A stretch of 64,000 nucleotides of DNA from JANSWY01 sp965267245 (GCA_965267245.1 OZ253939.1:2418001-2482000); one strand, 5' to 3'. Shown: positions 18,265 through 26,154, counted from the first letter of the stretch. Notes: a model not told the origin generated them from the sequence alone. A program made the numbers and translations.

Positions 18265-18320
18265 CTCTTCGACGACCATGCCATTTTTCTCGACGAACTA
18301 AAAATATTCCTGTTCACCCA
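18265..18320. promoter_or_regulatory. Conserved upstream block with 21-bp direct repeats (copy A)
   Basis: The plus strand holds TTCGACGACCA (18268-18278) and CTCGACGAACTA (18289-18300), the shared CGACGA cores exactly 21 bases apart, then ATTCCTGTTCA (18305-18315). The same order and period occur at 19417-19475. The block lies between divergent genes (microprotein A and the 18390 gene). Two-turn direct repeats suit a regulator that binds two half-sites on one DNA face, such as LytTR- or OmpR-type proteins; which one is unknown. Confidence 0.5.
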
Positions 18321-18389
18321 TCAAAAATTCCTATCCATCCCGGATTTTCAATGCAACCGGATGCGTAATATTCGCATTTAGCTCTTAGA

Positions 18390-19097
18390 ATGAAGTCATC
18401 ACTAACACTCCTAATCATATTGCTATCTACTCAATTCATTGATGCTCAAACTGTCAGAGGAAGAGTACTGGATGAAAATTTCGATCCGTTGATAGGGGTG
18501 CATGTTATTAACCTCAAGTCAGGAGTTGGAACTACCACTAACCTGGAGGGTTATTTTGTCATTCCAGCTGTAACCGGTGATACACTAAACATATCGTATG
18601 TTGGCTATGAAGAGTTAAACCATTTGATTGTCACTGAAAACCCGGTGATCCAATTGAGCCTGTCCACATTGCGGCTAAAAGATTTTACGGTTTACGGTAA
18701 AAGAATCGGCATCAAAATTCATGGTATGCCCCCCATTGAAGAGAATCTTAAAATCAAATCAGTGGAAATGGGTACAGATTTTAATGAGAATCCCAACATG
18801 GTCCCCACAGCCGGGGCTGGGGCAACCTTCATGAGAAAACAATACAATGACAAAAAAGCCAAGCAGGAAAGAAAACTTCCGGAAGTCATTGAACAAGAGA
18901 GAAAAGTGGCAGCATATTACGAGTTAGCTGAAGACAAACAGTTTCTAACCATCCTCAAAGAAGTGAATCCGTCCATAGAAACTGATATTAGCGTAATTCT
19001 TGTAGAATACATTGCGCAATATAAATCACTGGTCCTTTCTAGTTCTCTGGAAGAAGTAAAAGCATCACTGCTAATGTTTGTGGTCGACTTAAAATAA
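18390..19097 (+). CDS. Secreted protein with CarboxypepD_reg-like domain
   Basis: This 235-residue protein has a signal peptide (MKSSLTLLIILLSTQFIDAQ) and then the usual CarboxypepD_reg-like sandwich: V-R-G-R-V-L-D, P-L-I-G-V-H-V, GTTTNLEGYFVIP, LNISYVGYE. That domain normally precedes a TonB-dependent receptor, but here no plug or barrel follows; instead a ~140-residue polar, helical tail ends the protein. It may act in the periplasm as a scaffold or signalling adaptor. It diverges from microprotein A across the shared repeat block and converges with microprotein B across a terminator. Confidence 0.85.
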   Translation: MKSSLTLLIILLSTQFIDAQTVRGRVLDENFDPLIGVHVINLKSGVGTTTNLEGYFVIPAVTGDTLNISYVGYEELNHLIVTENPVIQLSLSTLRLKDFTVYGKRIGIKIHGMPPIEENLKIKSVEMGTDFNENPNMVPTAGAGATFMRKQYNDKKAKQERKLPEVIEQERKVAAYYELAEDKQFLTILKEVNPSIETDISVILVEYIAQYKSLVLSSSLEEVKASLLMFVVDLK

Positions 19098-19099
19098 CA

Positions 19100-19130
19100 A
19101 AAGCCACCCCGGTGTGTAAAGGGTGGCTTT
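19100..19130. terminator. Bidirectional terminator between 18390 gene and microprotein B
   Basis: AAAGCCACCC (19100-19109) and GGGTGGCTTT (19121-19130) form a perfect 10-bp stem with an 11-base loop. Read on the minus strand it continues into TGTTATTTT. It sits between converging genes and can serve both. Confidence 0.85.
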
Positions 19131-19161
19131 CTGCAGTAATAAAATCTTATTCTAAAACTTC

Positions 19162-19332
19162 TTAAAGGTTCATCAACTTGCGATGATCCATGTAGCGTAA
19201 ACACTTGTCTTTTTCACCAACATATACAACGTTTAATCCGTCTAGTACATGCCAGGTGTTGTCCGCTTTAGAAAATTGTAGTTTCAGGTGTCCGTCATTA
19301 TTTGATCCGAAAAGCGTTTTCAGAAATTTCAT
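19162..19332 (-). CDS. Microprotein, KDKC-RY family, copy B (56 residues)
   Basis: A 56-residue protein starting MKFLKTLFGS with H-L-K-L-Q-F-S-K, T-W-H-V-L-D-G, V-V-Y-V-G-E-K-D-K-C-L-R-Y. It is very similar to copy C (22017-22190) and clearly related to copy A. Invariant in all three are the initial MK, F8, a G before the L-K/Q strand, F-S, W, V, G, V-Y, G, K-D-K-C and R-Y. It lacks a signal peptide. A strong terminator lies 31 bases past its stop, and the shared 21-bp repeat block (19417-19475) lies about 90 bases upstream, divergent from the TPR histidine kinase gene. Confidence 0.85.
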   Translation of the reverse strand: MKFLKTLFGSNNDGHLKLQFSKADNTWHVLDGLNVVYVGEKDKCLRYMDHRKLMNL

Positions 19333-19416
19333 ACGAGTTTGTTATATAGCTTATGTGTGTTTTACTAAATCTAAATACTGTCGCTAAACTATATCACCAC
19401 CCTGAACTTTTCAGAG

Positions 19417-19475
19417 TTTCTCGATCAACACCTGATTTTTCTCGTTGAACACAAAATCATTCCCGTTCATACAGA
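19417..19475. promoter_or_regulatory. Conserved upstream block with 21-bp direct repeats (copy B)
   Basis: CTCGATCAACA (19420-19430) and CTCGTTGAACA (19441-19451) are direct repeats with a 21-base period, followed by ATTCCCGTTCA (19459-19469). Spacing and order match the block at 18265-18320, including the intervening GATTTTT/CATTTTT. The block lies between microprotein B and the divergent TPR kinase gene. Confidence 0.5.
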
Positions 19476-19548
19476 AACTAAACAAGTTTAAGTTGTACTT
19501 TTTTCAGAAACCCTGAAAATGCAGATGAATTTTGTGAAGACCCATGCA

Positions 19549-19579
19549 TTGTGCGACAAATCAGACTTGGTTAGATTTG
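19549..19579 (+). promoter_or_regulatory. Bacteroidota-type promoter for the TPR histidine kinase
   Basis: TTG at 19549-19551 and TAGATTTG at 19572-19579, 20 bases apart, fit the -33 TTTG / -7 TAnnTTTG promoter of Bacteroidota sigma. Transcription would begin about 19585, upstream of the ATG at 19598 and downstream of an earlier in-frame ATG at 19544, which supports the later start. Confidence 0.55.
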
Positions 19580-19597
19580 TACAAACCTCGGTACAAC

Positions 19598-21931
19598 ATG
19601 CGGCGCAACCTATTGGCGTTTTTTTTATTGATACCCATTACACTCACTGCTCAAACTGGCAAAGTTGACTCTTTGAAATTATTACTCAAAGATGCTGGTT
19701 CCTCAAAGACCAGAGTAGATCTGGCCAGCACTATAGCCAGGGAATTAGCGAATACCGATAGTGCTGAGGGCACCCGATTTGCTGACATGGCTATCAAATT
19801 ATCTCAAGATTTAAACTATCAGGAGGGAATCACAAAAGGACACTTCGCTAAAGCATGGATTATCATGCGAAGTGGGTATTATAACTTAGCGCTCGACCTG
19901 TTCAAAGAAAACTTAAAAGAAGCTAGTGATATCAATTACCTTGAGGGCATGGGCAATGCCCATAATGGATTAGGTGCTACTTATTGGTACCTTGGGGAAT
20001 ACGAAAATGCGAAGGAATCCTATTTTAAAGCAAGAAAGATTTGGGAGACTCTAGGAGATAAAAATAAGCTTAGCAGAAATTTCTTCAACGTTGCGCTTCT
20101 ATATCAATATATTGGTGAATTTGAAAAAGCGTTAGACCTCCATAATCAATCACTCCAAATTCTGGATTCCCTAGAGGATGAACCTGGGAAAGCTAAAGTT
20201 TATAATAACCTGGGCCTTATATATTCCCGGAAGGGTAACATGGCAGAATCATTGAAAAATTATCTCAAAAGCCTTGAAATCAATAAGGAATACAATGACG
20301 AATGGGGATTAGCCTCAGATTACAATAACATCGCAATACTTTATAACCGGCAGAAAAAATTTGAACAAGCTCTGGAGTACTACTTTCTTTCACTTGAGTT
20401 AAAAGAAAAGACTGGTAATAAATTAAGAATTGCCAATACACTCGCCAACATTGGAGCTGTTTATACGGAGTTAAATGAATTGGACAAAGCTTTATCATTT
20501 AACACCCAAGCACTAAATATCCGCCAGGAACTAAACAGCAAACGTGATATCAGTGATAGCTACAGTAACCTTGGTGTTATCAAACTGAAACAAAAAAAGT
20601 ATGATGAATCGATTGGCTACTATTTGAAAACAATTGCTATTGATCAGGAAGTAGGTAACAAAGCAGGACTTGCTCAAAGTTTCATAAATATGGCCATGGC
20701 TTACCTATCGAAGAGAGATTTCAAGGAAGCTGAAAAATACTGTTTGGAGGCTAAACAACTTGCAGAAATTCATGGCTACCATAGTCTGGAAATTGAGTGT
20801 AATAGATTTCTGTCAGACTTGTATGAACAAAGTAACAAACTCACCAAAGCACTCCATCATTTTAAAATATACAAAGCCCTTGAAGATAGCATCCAATCAA
20901 ATACCTCACTTCAAAGGTTGGGATTATTAGAGGCTGAGCTGAAATTCAGAAATGAGCGCGATTCATTAGCACTGATTCAGGAAAGAGAGCGTATTGTTTA
21001 CGAGGCTGAGTTGGAAAGAAAAGATTATCTCCAGACTGTCACCATCATCATATTAGTAATATCAATTATAGCTGGGTTGCTCGTATACTCGCAGTACAAA
21101 TTAAAAATCAAAAGCAATCAGCAACTGCAAAAGCTCAACCAGGAGATCACTAATCAAAACCAGAAAATCTCAAAACAGCATCAGGAGCTGAGTGAAACAA
21201 TCAACGAACTCAAGCAAACACAAAACCAACTGATTCGTTCAGAAAAAATGGCTTCTTTAGGTGTTTTAGTAGCTGGTCTTGGACATGAAATCAATAATCC
21301 GCTCAACTATATCAAAGGAGGTGTTTGGCAACTGTCCAATACCATAAAAAACAAAGATGCTGATTTTGCAACTTTGGAGGAAAACCTTGTGCTTGTGGAT
21401 CATGGTGTTGACAGAATTGCTAAAATCATCAACAGTCTGACAAATTTCAACTGGCAAGAAGCCAATCAGGTAGAAAATTGTAAAATCCATGAAATAATTA
21501 ACAACTGTCTCGTTATTCTGGAGCCGCGGTTAAAACATCGTATCTCTATTGAGAAGAATTTTATAAAACATTTACCTGATGTTTATGCTAACAATTCATC
21601 ATTACATCAGGTATTTCTCAATATTCTTTCAAATGCTGAGCAGGCCATTGATGGAAAAGGTCTAATAACCATTAGTACATCTTTGGATCATGATGATGTC
21701 ATTGTTTCAATCAAAGATGATGGGGAAGGAATATCAGAAGGAAATCTCTCCAGGGTGGGTGATCCATTTTTTACCACGAAAGACCCGGGTGTAGGAACAG
21801 GTCTTGGGGTTTACATAGCAAATGACCTCATCACTGCTCAAAAAGGGTCCATTTCGTATGAGTCAGTATTGGGAACTGGGACAACCGTCACTATTTCAAT
21901 ACCCTACAAAGGCACAGAGTTCATTCCATAA
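19598..21931 (+). CDS. TPR-repeat sensor histidine kinase
   Basis: The protein (777 residues from ATG 19598, chosen because it gives the signal peptide MRRNLLAFFLLIPITLTAQ and lies after a promoter) has roughly nine tetratricopeptide repeats in the periplasm (about residues 60-430, e.g. AKVYNNLGLIYSRKGN), a membrane helix (~481-501), a coiled coil, HisKA with phospho-acceptor H563 in GLGHEINNPLNY, and HATPase_c with NILSNAEQAI, DDGEGI and GTGLGVYIA. It has no receiver domain, and no response regulator is encoded nearby. It may sense a peptide or protein through the TPRs. Gene context (microproteins B and C on either side) suggests a shared regulon. Confidence 0.93.
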   Translation: MRRNLLAFFLLIPITLTAQTGKVDSLKLLLKDAGSSKTRVDLASTIARELANTDSAEGTRFADMAIKLSQDLNYQEGITKGHFAKAWIIMRSGYYNLALDLFKENLKEASDINYLEGMGNAHNGLGATYWYLGEYENAKESYFKARKIWETLGDKNKLSRNFFNVALLYQYIGEFEKALDLHNQSLQILDSLEDEPGKAKVYNNLGLIYSRKGNMAESLKNYLKSLEINKEYNDEWGLASDYNNIAILYNRQKKFEQALEYYFLSLELKEKTGNKLRIANTLANIGAVYTELNELDKALSFNTQALNIRQELNSKRDISDSYSNLGVIKLKQKKYDESIGYYLKTIAIDQEVGNKAGLAQSFINMAMAYLSKRDFKEAEKYCLEAKQLAEIHGYHSLEIECNRFLSDLYEQSNKLTKALHHFKIYKALEDSIQSNTSLQRLGLLEAELKFRNERDSLALIQERERIVYEAELERKDYLQTVTIIILVISIIAGLLVYSQYKLKIKSNQQLQKLNQEITNQNQKISKQHQELSETINELKQTQNQLIRSEKMASLGVLVAGLGHEINNPLNYIKGGVWQLSNTIKNKDADFATLEENLVLVDHGVDRIAKIINSLTNFNWQEANQVENCKIHEIINNCLVILEPRLKHRISIEKNFIKHLPDVYANNSSLHQVFLNILSNAEQAIDGKGLITISTSLDHDDVIVSIKDDGEGISEGNLSRVGDPFFTTKDPGVGTGLGVYIANDLITAQKGSISYESVLGTGTTVTISIPYKGTEFIP

Positions 21932-21934
21932 AAA

Positions 21935-21961
21935 AAGCAATCGACCAAAAGCCGATTGCTT
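21935..21961. terminator. Bidirectional terminator between TPR kinase and microprotein C
   Basis: AAGCAATCG (21935-21943) and CGATTGCTT (21953-21961) form a 9-bp stem. On the minus strand it runs into a seven-T tract (complement of 21930-21936), so it ends the microprotein C transcript well; it also follows the kinase stop on the plus strand. Confidence 0.8.
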
Positions 21962-22016
21962 AAACTGTTCTGATTTTTCCAGTAATTCAGAATTATATAT
22001 AAAGCACAATGATTAC

Positions 22017-22190
22017 TTATGATTTTGCCATCATCACCATGTGGTGAATGTATCTGAGGCATTTATCTTTTTCTCCAATGTACACCACATCGTATCCATC
22101 CATCACGTGCCATGATCGGTCGGATTTTGAGAATTGTAGCTTCATGTGTCCGTAGGTGTTTTTTGAAAAAATTGATTTTAAAAACTTCAT
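22017..22190 (-). CDS. Microprotein, KDKC-RY family, copy C (57 residues)
   Basis: A 57-residue protein starting MKFLKSIFSK with H-M-K-L-Q-F-S-K-S, S-W-H-V-M-D-G, V-V-Y-I-G-E-K-D-K-C-L-R-Y and a methionine-rich C-terminus. It is the close paralog of copy B. Unlike A and B it starts only 34 bases after the stop of the 424-residue lipoprotein gene on the same strand, so it may be co-transcribed with it, and the 21-bp repeat block is absent from its upstream region. A terminator follows at 21935-21961. No signal peptide; function unknown. Confidence 0.85.
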   Translation of the reverse strand: MKFLKSIFSKNTYGHMKLQFSKSDRSWHVMDGYDVVYIGEKDKCLRYIHHMVMMAKS

Positions 22191-22224
22191 AATATTTGAT
22201 GTGTGCTGTTAATTAATTACGTTT

Positions 22225-23499
22225 TTATAAGTTTTCTTCGAGCATTTGTCCCATTCCCCCTACTGAGTATGTTCCAAAACTCTCGTGATGAGGTCCTGAT
22301 GTTTTTCCAGTTACGAAAAGTACATCTACTACTCCATCTTCATCTGCAGGTACTGCAACATAAAAGTCGATTTGACTGTATATGTGCGCACCTGTCAAGG
22401 TATGATAAAGATCAATCCATGGGCCAGCCACCTTGATCTCAAGTACATCATATTTCTCACCAGACCTGTATTCAAATCCACTTAAGAAATCTTCCATTCT
22501 ATCCTCCAGAGTTGATGCATTGGAAGGGGCATTTCCTCCGCTGTATCTTTCAGGGAACCTGTACTCATGTAGTGACTTCAATACTTCCTCTATGCGATCT
22601 TTCTTCTTTTGAGCAACTTTATCTACCATTGCCAATAAAGATTCATGTTCGGGATTCAATCTTTGTACTGTACGAAGGTTATCAATTGTACCATTCAACA
22701 TGTCTGTCAATTCCTTTCCTTTCTTGTAATCAGCGACCATCATATCAATATTAGCCTGACTGATGACAGATTGAATCACATTTTCTCGTATCTCAGAAGC
22801 ATCTTCCAATAAATCTTGCATAGATGAAAGTTCGGAGCTTCTCGAAGGAGTGTAACCAACATGAAAATGATTCCCTACTTCCCTTCTCTTCACTTTATCC
22901 TGTATGATTTGATTGCCATCATCGATTGTACCGCCCATGATTTCTTCTTCTGCCGCATAGTAAGCAGTCCTATATTGCTCACCAAATTCCTGATCTGTGG
23001 CATATTTTGATATAAACTTCTCGATGGCCATCTCAGCAATTACATTCGCAAACCCATTAAAGTGATCCACAGCATTAACTTTGGTCATGATAACCTTGAC
23101 AATATCTTCTGAAGTACCACTCATTGACAATTCAGATTTTTCTTCCAATAACTGTAGCTCTTTATAAACCAGGTTGTAGGAAGTCTCCAACCAGGCATCA
23201 TCCATTATCAACTCATCAAGTTTCATTACTTGTGGTAGTTTGGACTTGTCAAAAGGTAGGGTTGGTAATTCAATATCTGGTTTAGGAAGCTCTGGTTCTG
23301 TTGCTTCCATTTTAGGAGGTTGAACCTTGTTTTCCTTTTGAGTTTTGTTTTCCCCGGAGTCTGATGAACTTACGGAGGCTTTAAGTGTAGTGTCCGTAGC
23401 TAAATCTGTTCCCGTACTTTCGTTTGATCCACAACTTGTAATTGTGGCACATGCTGCTGCTATTCCCAGCAGGATCATGATTAGCTTTTTCGTTTTCAT
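22225..23499 (-). CDS. Lipoprotein of unknown family
   Basis: A 424-residue lipoprotein: signal MKTKKLIMILLGIAAACATITSC with lipobox ITSC, a ~60-residue Ser/Thr/Pro/Glu-rich linker (QPPKMEATEPELPKPDIELP), a long helical domain (about 90-320) and a C-terminal mixed domain with GAHIYSQIDFYVAVPADEDGV-like strands and a glycine-rich end (TYSVGGMGQM). The linker suggests the domain is held away from the membrane. No enzyme motif is seen. It lies upstream of microprotein C on the same strand with a 34-base gap. Confidence 0.75.
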   Translation of the reverse strand: MKTKKLIMILLGIAAACATITSCGSNESTGTDLATDTTLKASVSSSDSGENKTQKENKVQPPKMEATEPELPKPDIELPTLPFDKSKLPQVMKLDELIMDDAWLETSYNLVYKELQLLEEKSELSMSGTSEDIVKVIMTKVNAVDHFNGFANVIAEMAIEKFISKYATDQEFGEQYRTAYYAAEEEIMGGTIDDGNQIIQDKVKRREVGNHFHVGYTPSRSSELSSMQDLLEDASEIRENVIQSVISQANIDMMVADYKKGKELTDMLNGTIDNLRTVQRLNPEHESLLAMVDKVAQKKKDRIEEVLKSLHEYRFPERYSGGNAPSNASTLEDRMEDFLSGFEYRSGEKYDVLEIKVAGPWIDLYHTLTGAHIYSQIDFYVAVPADEDGVVDVLFVTGKTSGPHHESFGTYSVGGMGQMLEENL

Positions 23500-23734
23500 T
23501 GAATTTAAATTTTCGTATAATAGAGCGACAAAAGTAGGGTTAGGGTTTCACCAAAAAGGGCTCTCTATTTGATTATTTGGCCATTGTCTACCTATTGTAT
23601 ACTTATTGGAGATGTTTTTTCCTCAGCACCATTGGTGAGTCTACCAGTTGTTTACCACCCTGGAAAGTCTTAATCACATTTAGCTGAATAGCTTTTTATT
23701 TAATAACTTTCTAGTAAACCAATCTATACAAACA

Positions 23735-23953
23735 ATGAAATACCTATCGACACTATTAATTCTCTCTGTTTGGCTCTTCTGTAGTTGCAGCTCAGGTGGA
23801 GCCAAAGAAGATACAGCTCAGGAAGACCCTTCCCTTAAAGAAGAGATTCTACAGAATGATTCTACTGCCCAGGTGCTAGATGAAATAGAAGGCGACATAT
23901 CCAATGCCGCTCAAGAATTGGATGAGGCTCTTAACGACCTTGAAGTGGAATAA
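23735..23953 (+). CDS. Small acidic lipoprotein
   Basis: The 72-residue product has a lipoprotein signal (MKYLSTLLILSVWLFCSC, then SSGG) and a highly acidic, helical mature part (EDPSLKEEILQND ... ELDEALNDLEVE) of about 50 residues. It is followed after 16 bases by a lysine-rich secreted protein gene on the same strand, so the opposite charges of the two products may be complementary. Function unknown; it resembles many small Bacteroidota lipoproteins. Confidence 0.7.
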   Translation: MKYLSTLLILSVWLFCSCSSGGAKEDTAQEDPSLKEEILQNDSTAQVLDEIEGDISNAAQELDEALNDLEVE

Positions 23954-23969
23954 TTAAAACAGACCAAAA

Positions 23970-24659
23970 ATGAAAAAGACATATATACTACTAATAGCAA
24001 GTTTTCTCTTCATTGGAATCCCTGTACTAAATGCTCAGGGAAACAGCCAGGCAGCTAAAGAAAAAGCACAGGGTAAGGGAAATAGCAAAGACAAAGACAA
24101 CCCTGGACAAGGTAAAGCGAAGGGCAAGGATAAAGACAATCCCGGACAAGGAAAAGGGAAAGATAAAGAGAAGGTTAAGCAGGATGAGGATAAGAATAGA
24201 GGAAAATCGGAGGAGAATAAACAAAAGGGAAAAGAGAAAGCTGAAGAGATGAAAGCTAAAAACGATGATAAGAAAGCCTCTAAAGAAAAAGGGGATGATG
24301 ATGACGGTGGAGGAGACGATGATGGCGATAGTAATGGTAATAACGGAAAGGGCAATGCCTATGGCAAAAACAAAGGTGATTTATCCGGAAAAGAATTTGG
24401 TCAAGCCAGAGCAACCGCTGCTAGGGAAAAAGTAAAAAAGTCTAAAGAGCGTACCAAAACCACAATGAGCGAGGGCGAAAAAAAGGTTTCTGAAGGTGAG
24501 GAGAAAATCAAGAAGGCCAAGGAAGTGTTAGAAACCAAAAAACCGGATCTATCTGACGAAGAGTACAATTTGAGAGCGGAAAAAATTAAAAAGGCCGAAG
24601 AAAAATTAAGGGAATTAAAAGAATCTTTAGAAAAAGCCGCAGAGAAAATTCCTAAATAA
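23970..24659 (+). CDS. Secreted lysine/glutamate-rich low-complexity protein
   Basis: A 229-residue protein with a cleavable signal peptide (MKKTYILLIASFLFIGIPVLNAQ) and a charged, low-complexity body. Residues ~36-66 contain a repeated KDKDNPGQGK unit; residues ~105-130 are Asp/Gly/Asn-rich (DDDDGGGDDDGDSNGNNG, a possible calcium-binding or flexible spacer); the C-terminal 80 residues are an uninterrupted charged helix (EKKVSEGEEKIKKAKEV). It has no hydrophobic core in its first half and is probably disordered. It is likely co-transcribed with the acidic lipoprotein 16 bases upstream and ends at the terminator 24683-24713. A role in cell-surface matrix or mineral binding is only a guess. Confidence 0.75.
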   Translation: MKKTYILLIASFLFIGIPVLNAQGNSQAAKEKAQGKGNSKDKDNPGQGKAKGKDKDNPGQGKGKDKEKVKQDEDKNRGKSEENKQKGKEKAEEMKAKNDDKKASKEKGDDDDGGGDDDGDSNGNNGKGNAYGKNKGDLSGKEFGQARATAAREKVKKSKERTKTTMSEGEKKVSEGEEKIKKAKEVLETKKPDLSDEEYNLRAEKIKKAEEKLRELKESLEKAAEKIPK

Positions 24660-24682
24660 ATAAGATACCACAGTGAATCATC

Positions 24683-24713
24683 AGGAGGGTAATAAGCACC
24701 CTCCTTTTTTTTG
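24683..24713 (+). terminator. Rho-independent terminator
   Basis: AGGAGGGT (24683-24690) pairs with ACCCTCCT (24698-24705), 7-base loop, followed by a run of T. It ends the two-gene unit 23735-24659. Confidence 0.9.
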
Positions 24714-24808
24714 TTTTTTATCCAATTGAATTTGGGGGTATTTGCAGGTTTGCTTGCTATAGCTATAAGTATTGGGTAAAAATTTAGAACTAGGACAAAA
24801 CAAATTTT

Positions 24809-25612
24809 ATGCGGGAAAAAAATTTTAAACTATCTCTTTTTGTAACAGCAATTGCATTTCTGGCAATAGCAATCTCTTCATGCAGTGATAAGGATGAGAA
24901 AGCCAGACTAAGCATTACACTCACAGATTCTCCCGGTGATTATGAAGCAGTTAATGTTGAAGTTATTGGCGTAGAAATTTTAATCAATTCTGATGATGAG
25001 TCAAATGGCTGGACTTTGCTTGATGTGGAGGATTCAATTTTCAACCTCATCGCATTAACAAATGGTGTTGAGGCCACACTGAGTGATGTTGACATTGAAC
25101 CAGGAAGATTATCTCAACTCAGGCTACTACTTGGAGATCAGAATAGTGTAGTAATTGATGGAGACACAATAGCTCTTTCAACACCCAGTGCGCAACAATC
25201 TGGCTTAAAAATTCAAATCAATGAAGATCTGGTTGCAGGTGTGACCTATAGCATCAAACTTGATTTTGATGCAGCGCAATCAGTTGTAAAAGCTGGTAAT
25301 TCCGGAAAATATAACCTTAAACCCGTTATCAAAACTATTATAGAAGCAACAAGTGGAGCAATTAGAGGTACGGTAACACCAGATTCCCTCAGCGTCGCTA
25401 TTTATGCTATCCAGGGATCTGATACAATTGGTGCAAGTTACGCCCCTGCTGACGAGGCATCTTACCTGATAGAGGGTTTACCAGAAGGAAATTATGATTT
25501 GACATTTGACCCAGGAGAAGAATCTGGGTTCATTTCTACTACCGTGGGAGGTATAGATGTATCAACCGGAGAAGTCAAAGAGGTTGACCCAATTGAGCTG
25601 GTGGAAATGTAA
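24809..25612 (+). CDS. DUF4382 lipoprotein
   Basis: A 267-residue lipoprotein (signal ending AIAISSC, mature CSDKDEK). The body matches DUF4382: ARLSITLTDSPGDYEAVNVEV, a GWTLLDVED...NLIALTNG segment, QLRLLLGDQNSV and the VKAGNSGKYNLKPVIK strand near residue 170. A C-terminal ~85-residue Ig/carboxypeptidase-like sandwich follows (GAIRGTVTPDSLSVAIYAI, LPEGNYDLTF). DUF4382 proteins are surface or periplasmic and of unknown function. It is a single gene between terminators. Confidence 0.88.
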   Translation: MREKNFKLSLFVTAIAFLAIAISSCSDKDEKARLSITLTDSPGDYEAVNVEVIGVEILINSDDESNGWTLLDVEDSIFNLIALTNGVEATLSDVDIEPGRLSQLRLLLGDQNSVVIDGDTIALSTPSAQQSGLKIQINEDLVAGVTYSIKLDFDAAQSVVKAGNSGKYNLKPVIKTIIEATSGAIRGTVTPDSLSVAIYAIQGSDTIGASYAPADEASYLIEGLPEGNYDLTFDPGEESGFISTTVGGIDVSTGEVKEVDPIELVEM

Positions 25613-25646
25613 GAATCCAAGGTGGAATAAATAATGTGTTAATATG

Positions 25647-25678
25647 AAAGGAGTCCGTGGGGCTCCTTTCTTCATTTT
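25647..25678 (+). terminator. Rho-independent terminator
   Basis: GAAAGGAG (25647-25654) pairs with CTCCTTTC (25663-25670), 8-base loop, followed by TTCATTTTATT. It lies 35 bases after the DUF4382 gene. Confidence 0.75.
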
Positions 25679-25691
25679 ATTTCATTTCATA

Positions 25692-25722
25692 TTGAGTCGC
25701 GAGATGATGATTCGTAAATTAG
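25692..25722 (+). promoter_or_regulatory. Candidate promoter for the VOC gene, close to the ATG
   Basis: TTG (25692-25694), 20 bases, then TAAATTAG (25715-25722) is a one-mismatch fit to the Bacteroidota TTTG/TAnnTTTG promoter. The ATG is at 25727, so the transcript would be leaderless or nearly so. Confidence 0.4.
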
Positions 25723-25726
25723 ATTC

Positions 25727-26092
25727 ATGAAACACGCTGCAAAATCAATTCGAACATTCGTAGGAGCAAAGAAATTTAAAGAATCAAGAGAATTTTATCA
25801 GGAGATTGGTTTTAGAGAACAAATCATTGACTCAAAGATGTCCTATTTTCAAATTGATGGATTGGGTTTCTATCTCCAGGATTATTATGTGAAGGATTGG
25901 GTGAACAATTCAATGGTATTTCTGGAAGTGGATAATGTAGACAGGTATTTCAAGGAGCTTTCAGATTTAAATCTGCCTTCCAGGTACAAGCATGTAAGGT
26001 TATCTCCCATTCAAGAGAATGATTGGGGCAAAGAATGTTTTTTACATGATCCGAGTGGTGTATTATGGCATTTTGGCCAATTTTATAAGTAA
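25727..26092 (+). CDS. VOC (glyoxalase/bleomycin-resistance fold) family protein
   Basis: A 121-residue cytosolic protein with the paired beta-alpha-beta-beta-beta modules of the vicinal oxygen chelate fold: SIRTFVGAKKFKESREFYQEIGF, then MSYFQIDGLGFYLQDYY, SMVFLEVDNVDRYFKEL, and a C-terminal FLHDPSGVLWHFGQF strand typical of glyoxalase-like proteins. Metal ligands of true glyoxalase I are not clear, so it may be a binding or resistance protein. It precedes an AraC-type regulator gene by about 60 bases. Confidence 0.85.
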   Translation: MKHAAKSIRTFVGAKKFKESREFYQEIGFREQIIDSKMSYFQIDGLGFYLQDYYVKDWVNNSMVFLEVDNVDRYFKELSDLNLPSRYKHVRLSPIQENDWGKECFLHDPSGVLWHFGQFYK

Positions 26093-26154
26093 CAAATACC
26101 AGGTATTCAATATCTTCATTGAATTATCGTCTACTATATGAGACTTACTTAACT

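Noticed and set aside
24035..24355. A 106-codon minus-strand frame rich in Ser, Pro and Phe opposite the lysine-rich protein
   Set aside because: It is the complement of a low-complexity Lys/Glu/Asp region, which automatically lacks stops; no start context or family, and the plus-strand gene has a signal peptide and terminator.
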